Of a stretch of DNA of 64,000 nucleotides, positions 32,954 to 44,449 are shown piece by piece. Made by a program: the position numbers and the translations under genes. Under the pieces are notes generated by a model. It saw only the letters and a list, made by a program, of their open reading frames with translations, did no database searches and was not told where the DNA came from. The stretch lies in contig CM065649.1 in assembly GCA_033220425.1 (NCBI GenBank), positions 2,170,001 to 2,234,000 on the forward strand, given 5' to 3'. How positions within the stretch are numbered: position 1 is the first letter of the stretch; each line of letters starts with the position of its first letter. This DNA comes from Lepraria neglecta (Eukaryota > Ascomycota > Lecanoromycetes > Lecanorales > Stereocaulaceae).

Positions 32954-35481
32954 TCACATCCCGTTTGCCTTCGTTTTCACCATCTTCAAGGCAGGTACTG
33001 AACCCAAGATATCAGCTCATGTATCATCCACCAATCAATCCTAGAGATCAAGGAGGCTTTGACTTACTGCTAAACCCATACCCCTCGGTCCTTCCCTCTC
33101 TATCATGCCCATCAATCTCAACTCTAAAACACACATCTAATCCGCCCTTCCCATCACCCTCGTAAACACCACTAGCAGCAGGATGTCTAGTCCCAGCACC
33201 TACTTCGCCAGAGTAGAGGGGGTAGTGGCCGTCGTTGGGTTTGCCGGGCTCTTTGGTTCCATTTGCTTGTGCCTGATCTACTGTCTGTGTACCATTGGTA
33301 GCATGGCCGTTCATATGGTTCACTCCATTGACAGCGGAAACTTTTGCAGGATGGTAGGATTCAGAGAGGATAGCATAATTCCGACTCGGCATAGTGACTT
33401 TGTTGAAATTCGCCGTTTTGGTAGAAGTGCCCGGGTCTCTGTCAAACATCTTCATAAGCGTCTCATCGGTATTGTGGTCTAGATGGTGTATCTTGTTCCT
33501 CCTGGCCAATAAATCCGCAACCGCTTTTGAAGGCGGATGATTCGTTATAGCCGAGGATATCACATTAGCCATGTATCGATGATCTTGCTCAACTGGTATA
33601 CCCAGCTTTGGCTTTGCATAGAATCGGCCCAGGGCTGCTAGGTGCACATCACCACCGAGGATGGTAACGCGGACATTGTAGTCTTTGGCTAGAGATTGTA
33701 AGTTTAGTATCAAGTCTTTCCGCTCGTGCTTGTGTTGCCGTGCAGTGTAGTGGTCATCCAGATCGTCCAGTAGATCCACCTGGCCGTCGAATTTGTTGAA
33801 GAGGTCCCCAGCGACGCCGAAACGCTTGCTGAAGAAACGGATGGGGCCAATGACTGGGGATTTGAAGATGTTTTCGAGCCAAATTAGACGTGGATAAGCA
33901 ATGGGCACGCCGAGGAGGACGATTAGGTGGTTAACCTTATTGGGGCCTGCTGTGGTTGAGGAGATCTCCGAGCGGACGCGTTGGAAGATTAGATCGTAGG
34001 TTTCGGGATAGTTGACTTGATGGCGAGTTCTTTCAGTGCGGGCGTCGATGCCGACAAAGGCAAGACGGGCACCAAGCCGCATGAAGAGGGAGTGAGATCT
34101 TTGGGCAATATAGGGGCCTGGTGATTTTCCTATGATGAAGCAGGGGTCGGTGGATCGATTTTTGAGAACGAAAGTGTCGGAGAGTTGGGCAGGGTCGGCG
34201 CCTGCGCCGTCTACGCCTTGTGATTCTGTTGTTTGGGGCGCTGATGTGGTGTATGTGGACTTGGGCGGTGGGATGTGATGCTGGAAGAGGCAATAGTACT
34301 TGAACGAAACACTGCCGATACCACGGAAGACGGAGCATTTCATAAAGTGGTCGGTGTATGACCCGAAGCCATCAATGATGTCTGCATCTTCCGTGAGTTA
34401 AGCTCCCCCAAGGGCAAAGGTACATGAGCATACCATGATCATCCCAGATATTTATCTGGGGTATGATTCCATTCGCGCTTGCAAATGGTTCTGTAGTGTA
34501 CCACTCCACATAATGATTAAAGTAATATAAATCGCAGGCTGCCCGGAGCTCTTCGTCGAAGGGATAGTCGCGCCTTTTCTTGGGGTTTCCAATTGCCGTC
34601 CAAGCCTTTAGAGGGCCGTCCACTCTGACCCCATCATTGTATATCTGGTCTCCTCCACCTATCATAACGTGAAACGGCTTCTGCTCGTGTGAACGCAAAA
34701 CGTCGTTCCAGAGAGCAGGTCCAGACCAAGCGTCCTCATCGGTGCCAATGGAAAAGCCATTGCAGGAATGGAACATTATATGCATGGACTGAGAGATTGA
34801 CGGGACAACAAAGGTACGGGAAGAAGACGTTTGGGGACCAGCACCTGAAAGGCACCGCATGTTCGCTATGGAGTATGCCCAGCGTGTCTCACGACCTCGG
34901 AGAGGAAGATCCAAAATAAATCGCCAGAATGCTTTTACTGGATCTTCGTACAGCTTTACTCCATATATTGAACGATCTTGCACCGATTGCTGGTCTTGAC
35001 CTTTGCGTGGACTTCCATGACGGTTCGTAGTACCATTCTGTAGATCAAGAGCATCAGAAGCACCTCCGTTCTGTGGAACCAGGCACCTGAGGGTCAACTC
35101 TGGAGGAAGTCGCTGACCCGGCTTTGTGACAACGAGGACACTTCCATGCCACATCGTCCCAGTTGGTGTAGTATTGCTCATGCCCTTGTAGTTCAAGAGA
35201 GGCCCGCACATGACCTCCAGTTGGTCCCCCACATCTGTGATGTCTGGCCCGTCGCCATATCCACCGTCTCTTCTTTTTTCTCTTTCTGCCTGTGCTGCAA
35301 GCTCAGCCATCTCACTCGACGTGTTCGACGGTTTGCGGTCTGTGATCTTGTTTTTAGCGTCGGCTGTGGCATTGACGACCTTGTTGTCTCGAAACCTGAA
35401 AGCGCCGTCAACAGCATGGTCACCTTCGTCTGCAGGATTCGGCTCTTGACGGAGCGAATGGCCTTCAATTGCGGAGGCCAT
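32954..35481 (-). CDS. PhoD-like metallophosphatase-domain protein
   Basis: Member of the fungal PhoD-like phosphatase (calcineurin-fold) family; the substrate of this cytosolic subgroup is not known. Exons 34434-35481, 33068-34381, 32954-32997; introns 52 and 69 nt; 801 aa. The last exon is supported by a perfect GTAAGT donor after GYGFS and gives an end SIPALKMVKTKANGM. Metal-site motifs: GGGDQIYND, IWDDHDIIDGFGSY (split by intron 1) and GGDVHLAALGRF. The first 100 residues are charged and probably disordered. A Gly/Asn/His-rich low-complexity stretch (NGVNHMNGHATNGT) lies near the C-terminus. No signal peptide. Alternatives such as alkaline phosphatase D with a secretion signal are excluded by the N-terminus. 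Confidence 0.85.
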
Positions 35482-36261
35482 GAGTATGGAGGTGTAGCAA
35501 TGGTAAGCAGTGCGACATGTAGGTTAATGATGAGGAATTGGGTGGCTATGATACAAGAGCGCTCGAGTAGAGGCTATTCGCGATGAGGGTCTGCTACCCA
35601 ACGCAACAGGGAAAACAGAATAGAGGGTACGTGTACGGTGTGGTGCTCATGTGTAGATCAGAAACAGGAAAGCAGCAAAGAAGAAGAACAAGCATTGCCA
35701 CGAGGTATAGAAGGAGAGTTTAAAGAAAGTGTACGCGCAAGGAAAGGAATAAGATGCTGACAGTCCATGCTAAATTTCAGCTGAGCTTGGCCGATGACCC
35801 CCTCGTGCCCCTCCCGAATGCTGCAGGTGGTTGATCAGGGTCTTGTCGATCTGAAGCCACCCGTGCAACCCATCCGGTAGCGCTAGTAGGACTTGACGTC
35901 TGGTTGATAAAGAACGTCGAGAAGAATAAGAATGTGGAATTCTGTCAGGTGAGAATGGAATTGTATCACGCACGCATGCAATTTCTATGATAAAGCTGTC
36001 TTGTGGTAGCTACATACAGTAGCCTTCTGATGAAACATGATGTAATCCACTTCGATATGCCACAACCCTCCTGGTTATACCCCTCCATTCTTTCAACCTG
36101 AGAGTCAACCTGTGACGTAGAGGAGCGAAATTTCATGCCATCAGCTTCCATCTTCCACGTGATCTGCTAAACTTAAACGCCAATCGCCCGCTATGCCACG
36201 ATAACGCTGATGGTCAAGGACCACTGAATTCATATGCAAGGCATCCTGTGCCTAGTCCAGC
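35482..36261. other. Intergenic, PhoD-like promoter side
   Basis: 780 bp: promoter and leader of the PhoD-like gene, then the 3' flank of the Mob-family gene. No other feature recognised. Confidence 0.5.
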
Positions 36262-37911
36262 CTACTGGGGGAGCGGAATGGCATGAGCCCCGTTGGCAGC
36301 ATCCGCCGGAATCGACCCGTTGGCAACCCAGATGTCGATCAAAGGTTGCATCGGCTCCGCGTCCTTGTCCGAGAGCAGGCCGTACAGCTTGGCAACACTG
36401 CAGAAGTGGACGAAGCAGGAGTTGAGATCAGTCCAGCCCTGGTTGTTGTTGGGGCCGCTCAAGTGCCAGAAAGGGTCGATCCAGTGCGAGTGGTAGAGAT
36501 GGGCGTAGATGCGGAAGATCTGGCGGAAGCATGTGCGGACATCGTGGACGAAGCTCTCGGGAAAGCCAGCATCCTTTCCAGGCCATTGGCGACCAGCCAG
36601 AGTAGAAGTTGGAGCTTGGAGATTGGTCGGTCCAGCAGGGATCGGTCGCTCGCCGGTTGGGGTGCTGAGGCCTCCAGAAGCAAAGGTAGCAGCATTTCCG
36701 TTCGGAGGATCAGTTGGGAATGCCTTTGGGTCGTGGACCTTTCCATTCATCCAGCGCTGGACCAGAGAGATGTACTGATGCGCTGAGACCGGGATCGGAG
36801 TCCTGTTATGATCGAGCCAGGTGTAGGTGTGACTGATTGCAAATTAGCTTAGACACGTGGCTCGGATCACAAGATCTTACCGCCCAGCTGTCATCCTTGG
36901 ACAAGACTCGGCATTGCAGATAGGCTTATTGGTGTTGGTATCAACTTCTTGGATGAGCTGGACGAAGATTGAGATGAGGCGATAGTGCTCGACGGCTAAA
37001 GGCAAATTGGGTCAGCAATGATGTTTTCGCTGTAGCTGTAGACAATCGAGACTGACTCTGGTGGGCAAGCCACTCTCCAAGGTCTACGTTAGTGGGCTGG
37101 GCTGCAAGCGGCATGAAATTGCCCTTTACCCCTAACTTCGCGTACTGCTCGCGGAAGAAGTACTTGATAGGTTCAGGTGGAGCTTGAGCTTCCGTGCTGC
37201 TACCAACATTCTCGGTAGCGGAGTTCATGTTTGATGAGGGAGATGCAGATTGGTTGAGAGATGGCATTGAAGTAGAATATGAGGTTGGCGAGAGATTGGG
37301 TGAGGCGTTAACTCTTTGCTGGTTCGTGTTGACGTTTGGAGCTTCGTTCTGACGGCCAAAACCTGATCGCCTGATAGAACAAAACAAGTCAGCATCCAGT
37401 CACGTTATGTGTATGAGAAAACTCGGCCAAAATCGGACCACAACGAATGCCAAATCAAATACAAGACTAAGCAAAAAAAGGCTGGCGGTCAGTCCAGAGG
37501 TAGTGTGCATAAGCTGTTAGCGGCAGCAGATCCACTAGACTCACTCCGTAGACTCCTGAGAGTCTCGGTTCGCAGACCTCTGGGGAGTCCGATAGGACGT
37601 AATTTGCGCCCAGGGCGACTCGGTCTCTGTACTCCAAATGCTCCCAATGAGTTTTGACGCTCCCCCATTGCGGAACCATGTTTGTGCTGGCTTCTTCTAG
37701 CTCTGGTACATGGCAAAGACAAGGAACCAAGCAAAAGTGCGAGGAAAGGCATAGAGAAATCCGATTGGTCGACTAGGCGACTAGGCAGATGCCAGATTGA
37801 GATTTGAAAACAAAACTTGAATTGACGCTCAAAATCATCCCAAGTCGCACCACACACAAGCAGAAGTAATAAATGTGGGACTTACAAGCTCCTCATGAAG
37901 GACGAGGCCAT
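36262..37911 (-). CDS. Mob1/phocein-family kinase activator
   Basis: Mob proteins bind and activate NDR/LATS kinases that control polarity, septation and mitotic exit. Exons 37886-37911, 37057-37370, 36881-36995, 36262-36832; 341 aa. The zinc-binding set of the Mob fold is present: CNAESCP and HLYHSHW. Other matching blocks: YAKLGVKGNF, PTNVDLGEWLAHQTVEHYRL, GRHTYTWLD and HQYISLVQRWM. The block VDLGEWLA resembles Mob2 (partner of Cot1/Orb6) more than Mob1. It has a long Pro/Gly/Ser insert (about 45 aa) between the two halves of the Mob domain, and a disordered Asn/Ser-rich N-terminus. The first exon (MASSFMRS) is joined by an unusually long intron of 515 nt, so an extra exon may be hidden there. 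Which Mob subgroup is a judgement. Confidence 0.75.
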
Positions 37912-38764
37912 CTTATGAGATAGTACTGACTTGTGACCACTTTCTCCAACCGCGGACACACCTAAGACACAAGCCCAGGGCACCAACTGGTGCTGTTCTT
38001 CGATTGTGAGTCTCTGTGATCCTTTGAAGTGGTATACAAGAAGTTTAAACTCTCTGGATCACAAATATTGACTACCCCTTGATGTTCTAGTCCTCCTCTG
38101 TTGTAGGTCCGGGACGACCCGCCAGCGCTACGGCGGCGGACAAATGTTTGCCCTCTCGACATGCCAATCTCGCCAATCTTTAGAAACTCAGGCTCGCAAA
38201 ACTCCCAAGCTCCAAGCCTCGAAACGCCAACACCAAGTCCTGAGAGGAGTCGTCGCGCGGAGAGGTCCGCTGCGCCCAGCCCTCAGTCACGTCGTCCTTG
38301 GGCTTCACGTCGTGACGAGGTCTAATCTGCACTCTCAACAACACACCCAGAACCTTCAGCTGGACCTCCACAGCCTTCAGCTGGATACGCACAGTCCTTC
38401 GGAAACACAAACAATCCGTCTGGCTTTTCAGTTCCTAACCAAGCAGGATACCCTGGACACCCACAACCGTTTGAAAGCGCAGGCAACTCGTCTGGCTATC
38501 CAGCCTCCACTCGACCAGGACCGACCGACCAAGAACTTCAAAATTGGACACTCACAGCCATTATAAAGCTCAGACAATCAGTTTAACCGTCCAGTCTCTA
38601 CCCGAGCAGGATATTCCAGCAGACAGCCCGCGATTGAATACCCACAATCATCTGGGAATACAGACGACTCGCCTGACCATTCGGTCCCTGATCAACCGAG
38701 ACATCGGTCACCTGAAGAAGCAGGGAATTTGGACGAGCTCGATCCAGCCACTAAATAGCGGGCG
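37912..38764. other. Divergent region between Mob and Leo1 genes
   Basis: 853 bp. The left part should be promoter for the Mob gene. The right part (38350-38705) is a degenerate tandem repeat with coding character listed separately. A 140-codon frame at 38144-38566 runs across the repeat but shows no family motif; I do not call it a gene. Confidence 0.5.
38350..38705 (+). repeat. Degenerate tandem repeat, units of about 72-90 bp
   Basis: At least four related units begin near 38381, 38453, 38543 and 38634. Each has a GGACAC/GGATAC-CCACA-like start, a TCTGGC/TCGCCT middle and an ACC-GAGCAGGA-like end. Units 1-2 read as Gly/Ser/Pro-rich peptide in one frame (AGYAQSFGNTNNPSGFSVPN, AGNSSGYPASTRPG). 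Units 3-4 read the same kind of peptide in another frame with one stop. It looks like decayed coding sequence. Confidence 0.55.
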
Positions 38765-40251
38765 ATGTCATCCGATCAAGACGCTAGCGTTGCTAGCGAT
38801 CAAGAACAACTTGACGATCAACTCAATGAGGAGGACGCTGGGGGACTTTTCGGCTCAGGCTCTGAAGACGAAGGCTCTGGGTATGGTCTTGTGTCGGCGT
38901 TACTTCAGTTGAAGCTGACTTCCTTCTCAGTGCCGACAGCGTCAGTAACAAACGCCGCAAACTTGATGATGAAGACCTCGATTCCGGGGACGATGGAGGC
39001 AGAAGAGATCGTCTGGAAGATGGTGCAGAGGGGGACGGCAAAGGAGATGAGCTATACGAGCATCGTGCCAATATACTTGCTACATCAATTGGACGCCACC
39101 CGGGCCCAAGGCCGAGCGATGGCGAGGTATGAGACGCCATAAGTCTTCTTGATGCCAATACTGAAAACTTGCCACAGCTCTATTTGCTACAGCTTCCCAA
39201 TTTCATTGGTATCGAACCAAAGGCCTTCACCTTGAAAAGCTTTCAACCTCCCAAAACCGATCACCATTCCTCTGGCCCTCCTTCTGCAACCTTCTCAGCA
39301 TATCACACATCCAACAACACCGTACGCTGGAGACACGCCCCCAATGACCTATCGACTATTCAGTCCAACGCTCGTATTCTTCGCTGGTCAGATGGCTCAT
39401 TGACCCTCCAGTTCGCATCCAACCCGCGTGAGCAATTCGAGCTTACCGCCAAACCCCTCGCCCCACCACAAACCAATCCCGCCAAACCGACACCTACATC
39501 CGTAAATCAAAGCCGTTCACATGGCTCAGCAGGCTATAACGCCCGCCTCGACTCCCACACCTACCTCGCCGCCCCACACGAATCCGCCGAACTCATCCGC
39601 CTCACAAATCACATCACCGCCTCCCTAGCCGTCCAATCCTCCACGGACCAAGACGACGAAGCATTAGCACGCCTACAGGAACAATTGGCGGCCGCGCAAA
39701 AAGGCAACAAGACCACTCAAGATGGCGGCGTCGCGGTCATCAATATTAGTGAAGATCCAGAAATGGCTAAAAAGAGAGCCGAATTGGCCGAGAAAGAGAA
39801 ATCGAAGATGCAACGACGCATGCAAATTCAAGCAGATCGCGAAACAAATCGCAACAACAACGTGCTCAAGCGCTCTGGCTTACGTACCGGAATGGGCGCA
39901 GGCCTCACAATCGGTGGCTTAGAAGACGATGACGGCATGGGTACTACAAGAGGACGGCCCAGCAAGCCGAAGAGCAGGAGGCCAAGACGCCGTAATAGCG
40001 AATATAGCGATGATGAAGAGTTTCGAGGAAGAGGCAGAACGAGAGAGGACGAGTACGATGAGGACGATGGGTTCTTGGTGGCGAGTGACGAGGAGCCTGA
40101 GGTTGGAGAGGAGAGCGAGGAGGAGGCGGAGATGGGTAGTGACGGGGCTGAAGAAGAGGTGGAGAAGCCAAAGAAGAGGGGGAGTGAAGAGGCTGCTGGT
40201 GGAGGAAGGGCTAAGAGGAGGAGGGTTATTGAGGATGAAGACGAGGATTGA
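38765..40251 (+). CDS. leo1: Leo1, subunit of the Paf1 transcription-elongation complex
   Basis: Leo1 travels with RNA polymerase II in the Paf1 complex and supports histone modification and heterochromatin control. Exons 38765-38880, 38931-39126, 39178-40251; introns 50 and 51 nt; 461 aa. Layout is typical: an acidic Ser/Asp-rich N-terminus (SGSEDEGSGAD); the conserved core LYLLQLPNFIGIEPKAF, then NTVRWRH and ARILRWSDGSLTLQF; the DSHTYLAAPHESAEL block; then a Lys/Arg/Glu-rich C-terminus with an acidic tail (VIEDEDED). Start at 38765 is the first ATG of the frame after TAG 38756-38758. Intron 1 sits inside the acidic tract and intron 2 just before LYLLQL. Confidence 0.93.
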
Positions 40252-40920
40252 AAAACGAGAAGACAAAAGTGAATTAGCATCCAGCAGGGCGTTTTGATAC
40301 CTAGGAACGCATCAGGGAGCATTTCATGGTGCCGGAAAATATTCGTCAGGCAGCTTTGGCCCGCTATGCATGCATTAGGAATCTTTCAGCAAGCTCATTA
40401 CTTGGTATCAGGATATCTGATGTACCAATCTGAGCCATATAATATTTGCCGCCACTTATCACAGTGGATCAAGTTTACCTCGTTACGCACCCTCGTGGGT
40501 GACAATTAAAGACGGTGTTGCACCACAAGTTCGCTAAAGTCAATAAAGTTGTGTCCAGGGGGATCTATGTGTACAAAACTCCCTCACAATCGAAGACAAA
40601 GAATTTCCAGGTGGATCATTTGTAGAGAAACGTTCAGGGATTGATGAGTGTATGGTTTCGACGAGGATTTTCGGTTCTCCCATTCCGGCCTTTTCTGTAA
40701 GCCGCGAGGTTATCTCTTGACAATGTTCGTACAGGTAACGAACAGGTCTCGACTAGAACTGTGCTGGGGGCTGGACAGACACACTGCTCTTATGAAGAAA
40801 ATAGTGTCGTGTTGCAAAAAGATACCAAGCTATTGAACACAGCTATAAGAGTGCTTGAGCCATGCATGATACGCATACATAGTCATACAAAATTTACAGT
40901 GAGCATGGACATCCAAAGCT
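40252..40920. other. Intergenic between convergent Leo1 and membrane-protein genes
   Basis: 669 bp of 3' flanks; no other feature recognised. Confidence 0.55.
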
Positions 40921-42639
40921 CTAACGCCCTTCAGGAATAACCATCTCATACTCCGTTTCTGCGTCCACATTGTCCGCATCACAGATCCACTCCTTCTCCG
41001 CCACCTCAGCCTTCTTCCCCCACCACCCCAGCTTCCAGCCCAGAGCGTAAAAGTATTCCACAATCACCGGCACCCACACGCAAACAGCCAAGATCTGCCC
41101 GTACCCCCACTGCTCCTCAGCCGTGTCTTTGGTAGAAGAGATGAAGCTTTCTTGTTTGCGGAGGAAAATAAGAAATCGGATGTCGTAGAGGGAGTCATAA
41201 AGAGCGTATGCGGCGAGTGTGTAGGCTATGAGGATCTCCCAGCGGATGTTTTTAGTACAAGCCCACGATTTGGCGCAGAGCGTCAAGATTGCTGACGAAT
41301 TGACGAAGCGTTCCCATAGAGGCAATCTTTGCCAGATGCGCAATTGTTGCGGTATGCGAAATGGTTTCCGTGGCTTCGTATTAGTGCTAGGATGGGTTCG
41401 CCGGAAAATATGCCAGGGGACGACTTTCCAGACGAAGAACGGGAAGACGAGCGAAGCCCAGACGGCTTTGACTATGAAGCGGTCTTGAAAGAATCCTTCC
41501 ACAACCGAATTCCAATTGAAGCATATGTTGGTTGTCGGATTAAATTTTTTCGCCCTTCTGAACATGAATTGGATGATGAATGTCATCAAAGTCGCAATTG
41601 CTGCCAGGAAGACTCTCAGATCCCTCCGCTCAAGCCAAGGGTAAGAGAGAAGTGCGATAGCTACCGGGGCATCGATGGTCAGTAGTGTCGATATCTGACC
41701 TAGTTTGTCTTCATATAGAAGCGGCGAATTCTTATAATTGAAGATGATTGCAGCAAATGATATCGAGAGGGAGAAATAGGATGATGTATCGAGAAAAGAT
41801 GCACTTGAGGCGACGACTGCAGCATCATGTGGGTCGGAAAGCCCACATCCTTTTGAGCTAGGCCGGCCGGCAACGTGCTCTTTAAACAGCTTCAGACCGT
41901 AGAAGATTAGACTGAGAGCCAAGATTGATGCTTCTATGCAGTATGCAACCAGTACCTAATCTTTTCATTAGTATGGTATTCATATTCATGCCATACGGGA
42001 ACATACTCCAATTCCGCCTAAATCAGGATTTCCTTGGTTGGCTTGTTCGCAGGTGTGGAAGCCACAGGTATCTCCTATTGTCCAATTTGGATAGTATGGG
42101 TATGGGCTATGTTGTTTATTGGCAATAGTACTATTTGTAGTTGATGAGCAGCAGTAGCGAGTCATGCACGACACTTCCATGCCAATCAAATCCGTGATAT
42201 TCTTAGGGAAACTGTGGTTGCAACCATGTAATATATCTAGGCCTGGGGAGATGGCTGACAGGTCTCCAGGGTCCACTTCAGAGTAGACGAAAAAGTCAAA
42301 CATGTCAGTATTGTTGGCCCAATTTGCAACATCGTTGTCAGTCAAGCTCAGATAGGTATCGGGTATTTTGGCGCCCAGGGTGGCGCGCCAGAAGGCAATC
42401 CAGTCTGGAGCTGTTCCGTTGGTCCAGAAATCAGGGAAGTCTCCGTCAGGTCCCCCCGGACCATCATCCACGGCCTCGCTGTCAGTAGTGGCAGTGCCAT
42501 TCAAGGCATAATAGTAGTTACCCTCGTCATAGTATAGGAAGTTGTTCCACACTTGAATGCCTAGTGCAAGATTTGAGCAGTTCGCTGTGAAGTCCAGCTG
42601 GCGAAACGTAATGTTCATGAGACTTGCAGCGGCGCTCAT
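40921..42639 (-). CDS. Membrane protein with Cys-containing ectodomain and about seven helices
   Basis: Not a family I can name. Two exons (42007-42639, 40921-41955; intron 51 nt), 555 aa. The N-terminal 210 residues are acidic, with about ten N-glycosylation sequons (NITF, NCSN, NGTA, NNTD, NHSF, NITD, NSTI, NWTI) and seven cysteines, so they likely face outside. Then about seven hydrophobic segments follow, starting at VLVAYCIEASILALSLIFYG and ending at ILAVCVWVPVIVEYFYALGW, and a charged cytosolic tail. No signal peptide precedes the ectodomain at the chosen ATG (42639); an upstream exon with one may be missing. The layout is receptor-like but could be a transporter or channel. Confidence 0.75.
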
Positions 42640-43657
42640 GCTGGTAGCAGTGCGTGTGCTCGCGCTCTCTCAAGCTGCTTCTGGGATCGAAGGCGGACAC
42701 TCCAGGCAGCCCCCAGCTCCAGTCGCAAATCAGAAATGTGCGTAATATTTAGATCGACTTGAGGTGTAAAAGAAGAGTTGACGTTCATTTTGACAGCTAT
42801 GCTCGCGTTGAGGATTCTAAGCCCCTAACCCATCCCTATCACTAACGTGCGGCTGAGCTGCATGAACACTGCGTGTATGATTATGTTCGGCAATCAAATG
42901 TCGATCTTTGGGATCTAGACAGTTACAGAACAGCGTTGCATTATGCACCTTGCCATCCTCCGAGTAAGTGTGAAGAAATTTGATGTTTCAATAAACGAGG
43001 AAACGTTGAGACCAAGCTTTGCGGTAAAACTAAGTGCCTTAATTTAGGGCCTTTTCCTGCAGCCTTGTTTGCGGCACGCCTGCCGATTGCTCACTGCGAC
43101 CTGCCCAATCACTCCAATCAATTGACAATGTGATTGAATTCAACATTTGGTACAGAATGTCTTGTCTGCTCTGGTCAAATTAGCCCGGCTGCTGATGACG
43201 AGCTCAAGCTTTTTCATCTTTGACAGAGCCGCGACTTTCACCTCGACGCTTGGCTTTCCTTGTCAGGACAAATGCTTGGATTTCGGAATGTAATAGATCA
43301 ACCCATATCTTCAGTGGGAGTTGCAAAATGGATTGGCCGGTCGTTCCGTTCTTTCCTAGCGTCTAACCAGGGGGCATAGCAGATAGACACAGTATTAGGC
43401 ACCGTGTTGGACCTCTGGATGTTATTTTAATTGTCGAGTCACTCGAAGACACAAGAGGGAAGTGAGATCTTCTCCACTGTCAGCAGGCTGCTGTTAATGT
43501 GGTCGCCCACTTCTTGCGTTTGGCACTGGTTTTAGTTTAGCACAGAGTCCATACATATCGGCAATGTTCCCCTACCAAGCCGCTTCCAGCTCTCATCCAG
43601 TACGCATGCAAAGCTTGAGCCTCTAGAGCAGTCGTAGATACACACCTCGCAATCCTT
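42640..43657. other. Intergenic, 1.0 kb
   Basis: Promoter side of the membrane-protein gene and 3' flank of the next gene. I searched for an upstream exon encoding a signal peptide for the membrane protein and did not find a convincing one. No RNA or repeat seen. Confidence 0.45.
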
Positions 43658-44128
43658 TCACAAATGCACACCATCCCCATCTCCATCTTCATCCTCCTCC
43701 GTCTGCTCTCTCAACCTCCTCGCTAGCTCTTCATCCCCTACACTTCCCCCAGCATGACGCCTCCTTTGTTCACTACTTGTTGTAGCCTCGTGCTCCATCT
43801 CAGCCTCGCCATGCCCATTCATCTCCACGTCTCCATCCCCGTTCACCTCCTCATCCTCCCCCCACTTAAAACCCCTCCCCTCAACCTCGGCCTTCAGAAG
43901 TCGTATTCGCTCCTCCATCCTCTGTATCACAACCACATTCTCTTGAATGGCCTCTGCACAGTCTCTGTCTCCTTCGTCTGCAAGGGACTGAAGTTGCTCA
44001 TTCGATGACTGGAGATGTGAGATCGAATTGCGGATTTCGGCAGCCTTGAAATGGAGGTTCGCGAGTGGGAGCTCTTTTATTGCTTCGGCGAAGCGGTGGG
44101 GTGGGATGGGGGTGGATGTGGAAGACAT
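43658..44128 (-). CDS. Small acidic coiled-coil protein, Tma17/Adc17-like
   Basis: 156 aa from ATG 44128, no intron. The first half is helical with heptad-like spacing: HRFAEAIKELPLANLHFKAA, then EIRNSISHLQSSNEQLQSL, then NVVVIQRMEERIRLLKAEVE. This order, a short helix, an E-I-x-NSI-x-HL-x-x-SN pattern and a final coiled coil, resembles yeast Tma17 (Adc17), a stress-induced chaperone that helps assemble the proteasome base. The second half is acidic and disordered (EDEEVNGDGDVEMNGHGEAE). The yeast protein has the same acidic tail. I judge the similarity by eye, so the function is tentative. Confidence 0.6.
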   Translation of the reverse strand: MSSTSTPIPPHRFAEAIKELPLANLHFKAAEIRNSISHLQSSNEQLQSLADEGDRDCAEAIQENVVVIQRMEERIRLLKAEVEGRGFKWGEDEEVNGDGDVEMNGHGEAEMEHEATTSSEQRRRHAGGSVGDEELARRLREQTEEDEDGDGDGVHL

Positions 44129-44449
44129 AGGATTTGTTGTAGGTAGTTGGATCTTTGAGCAGGGCAGAGAAACAGGACTCGGTCTGTAAGTATGCCTTAT
44201 ACGGCAGTGTAGGAATTTGAGTCGTTGATTGTAGGTTAAATGCCAAGCAGCGTAACACATAGGTTGTGCTTCCTCGTGGACAGTTGAAACTCAATCTTAT
44301 CATATCTAATCTAATACATTCACTTTCTTGAAGTTCTGCTACGACTCTAATTCTCTAGGGAGACATTTGTTTCATTTCTCCGGCATGTCACTCAGGATCG
44401 TAAAGTGCACAATTAGGGGTTATGTTTATCATATTCTGTGGTATCATGC
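44129..44449. other. Intergenic, 321 bp
   Basis: Promoter of the Tma17-like gene and 3' flank of verprolin (both on the minus strand). Nothing else seen. Confidence 0.5.

Noticed and set aside
38144-38566. 140-codon frame upstream of Leo1
   Set aside because: It runs across a degenerate repeat, and the peptide similarity between units jumps frame; better explained as decayed sequence.
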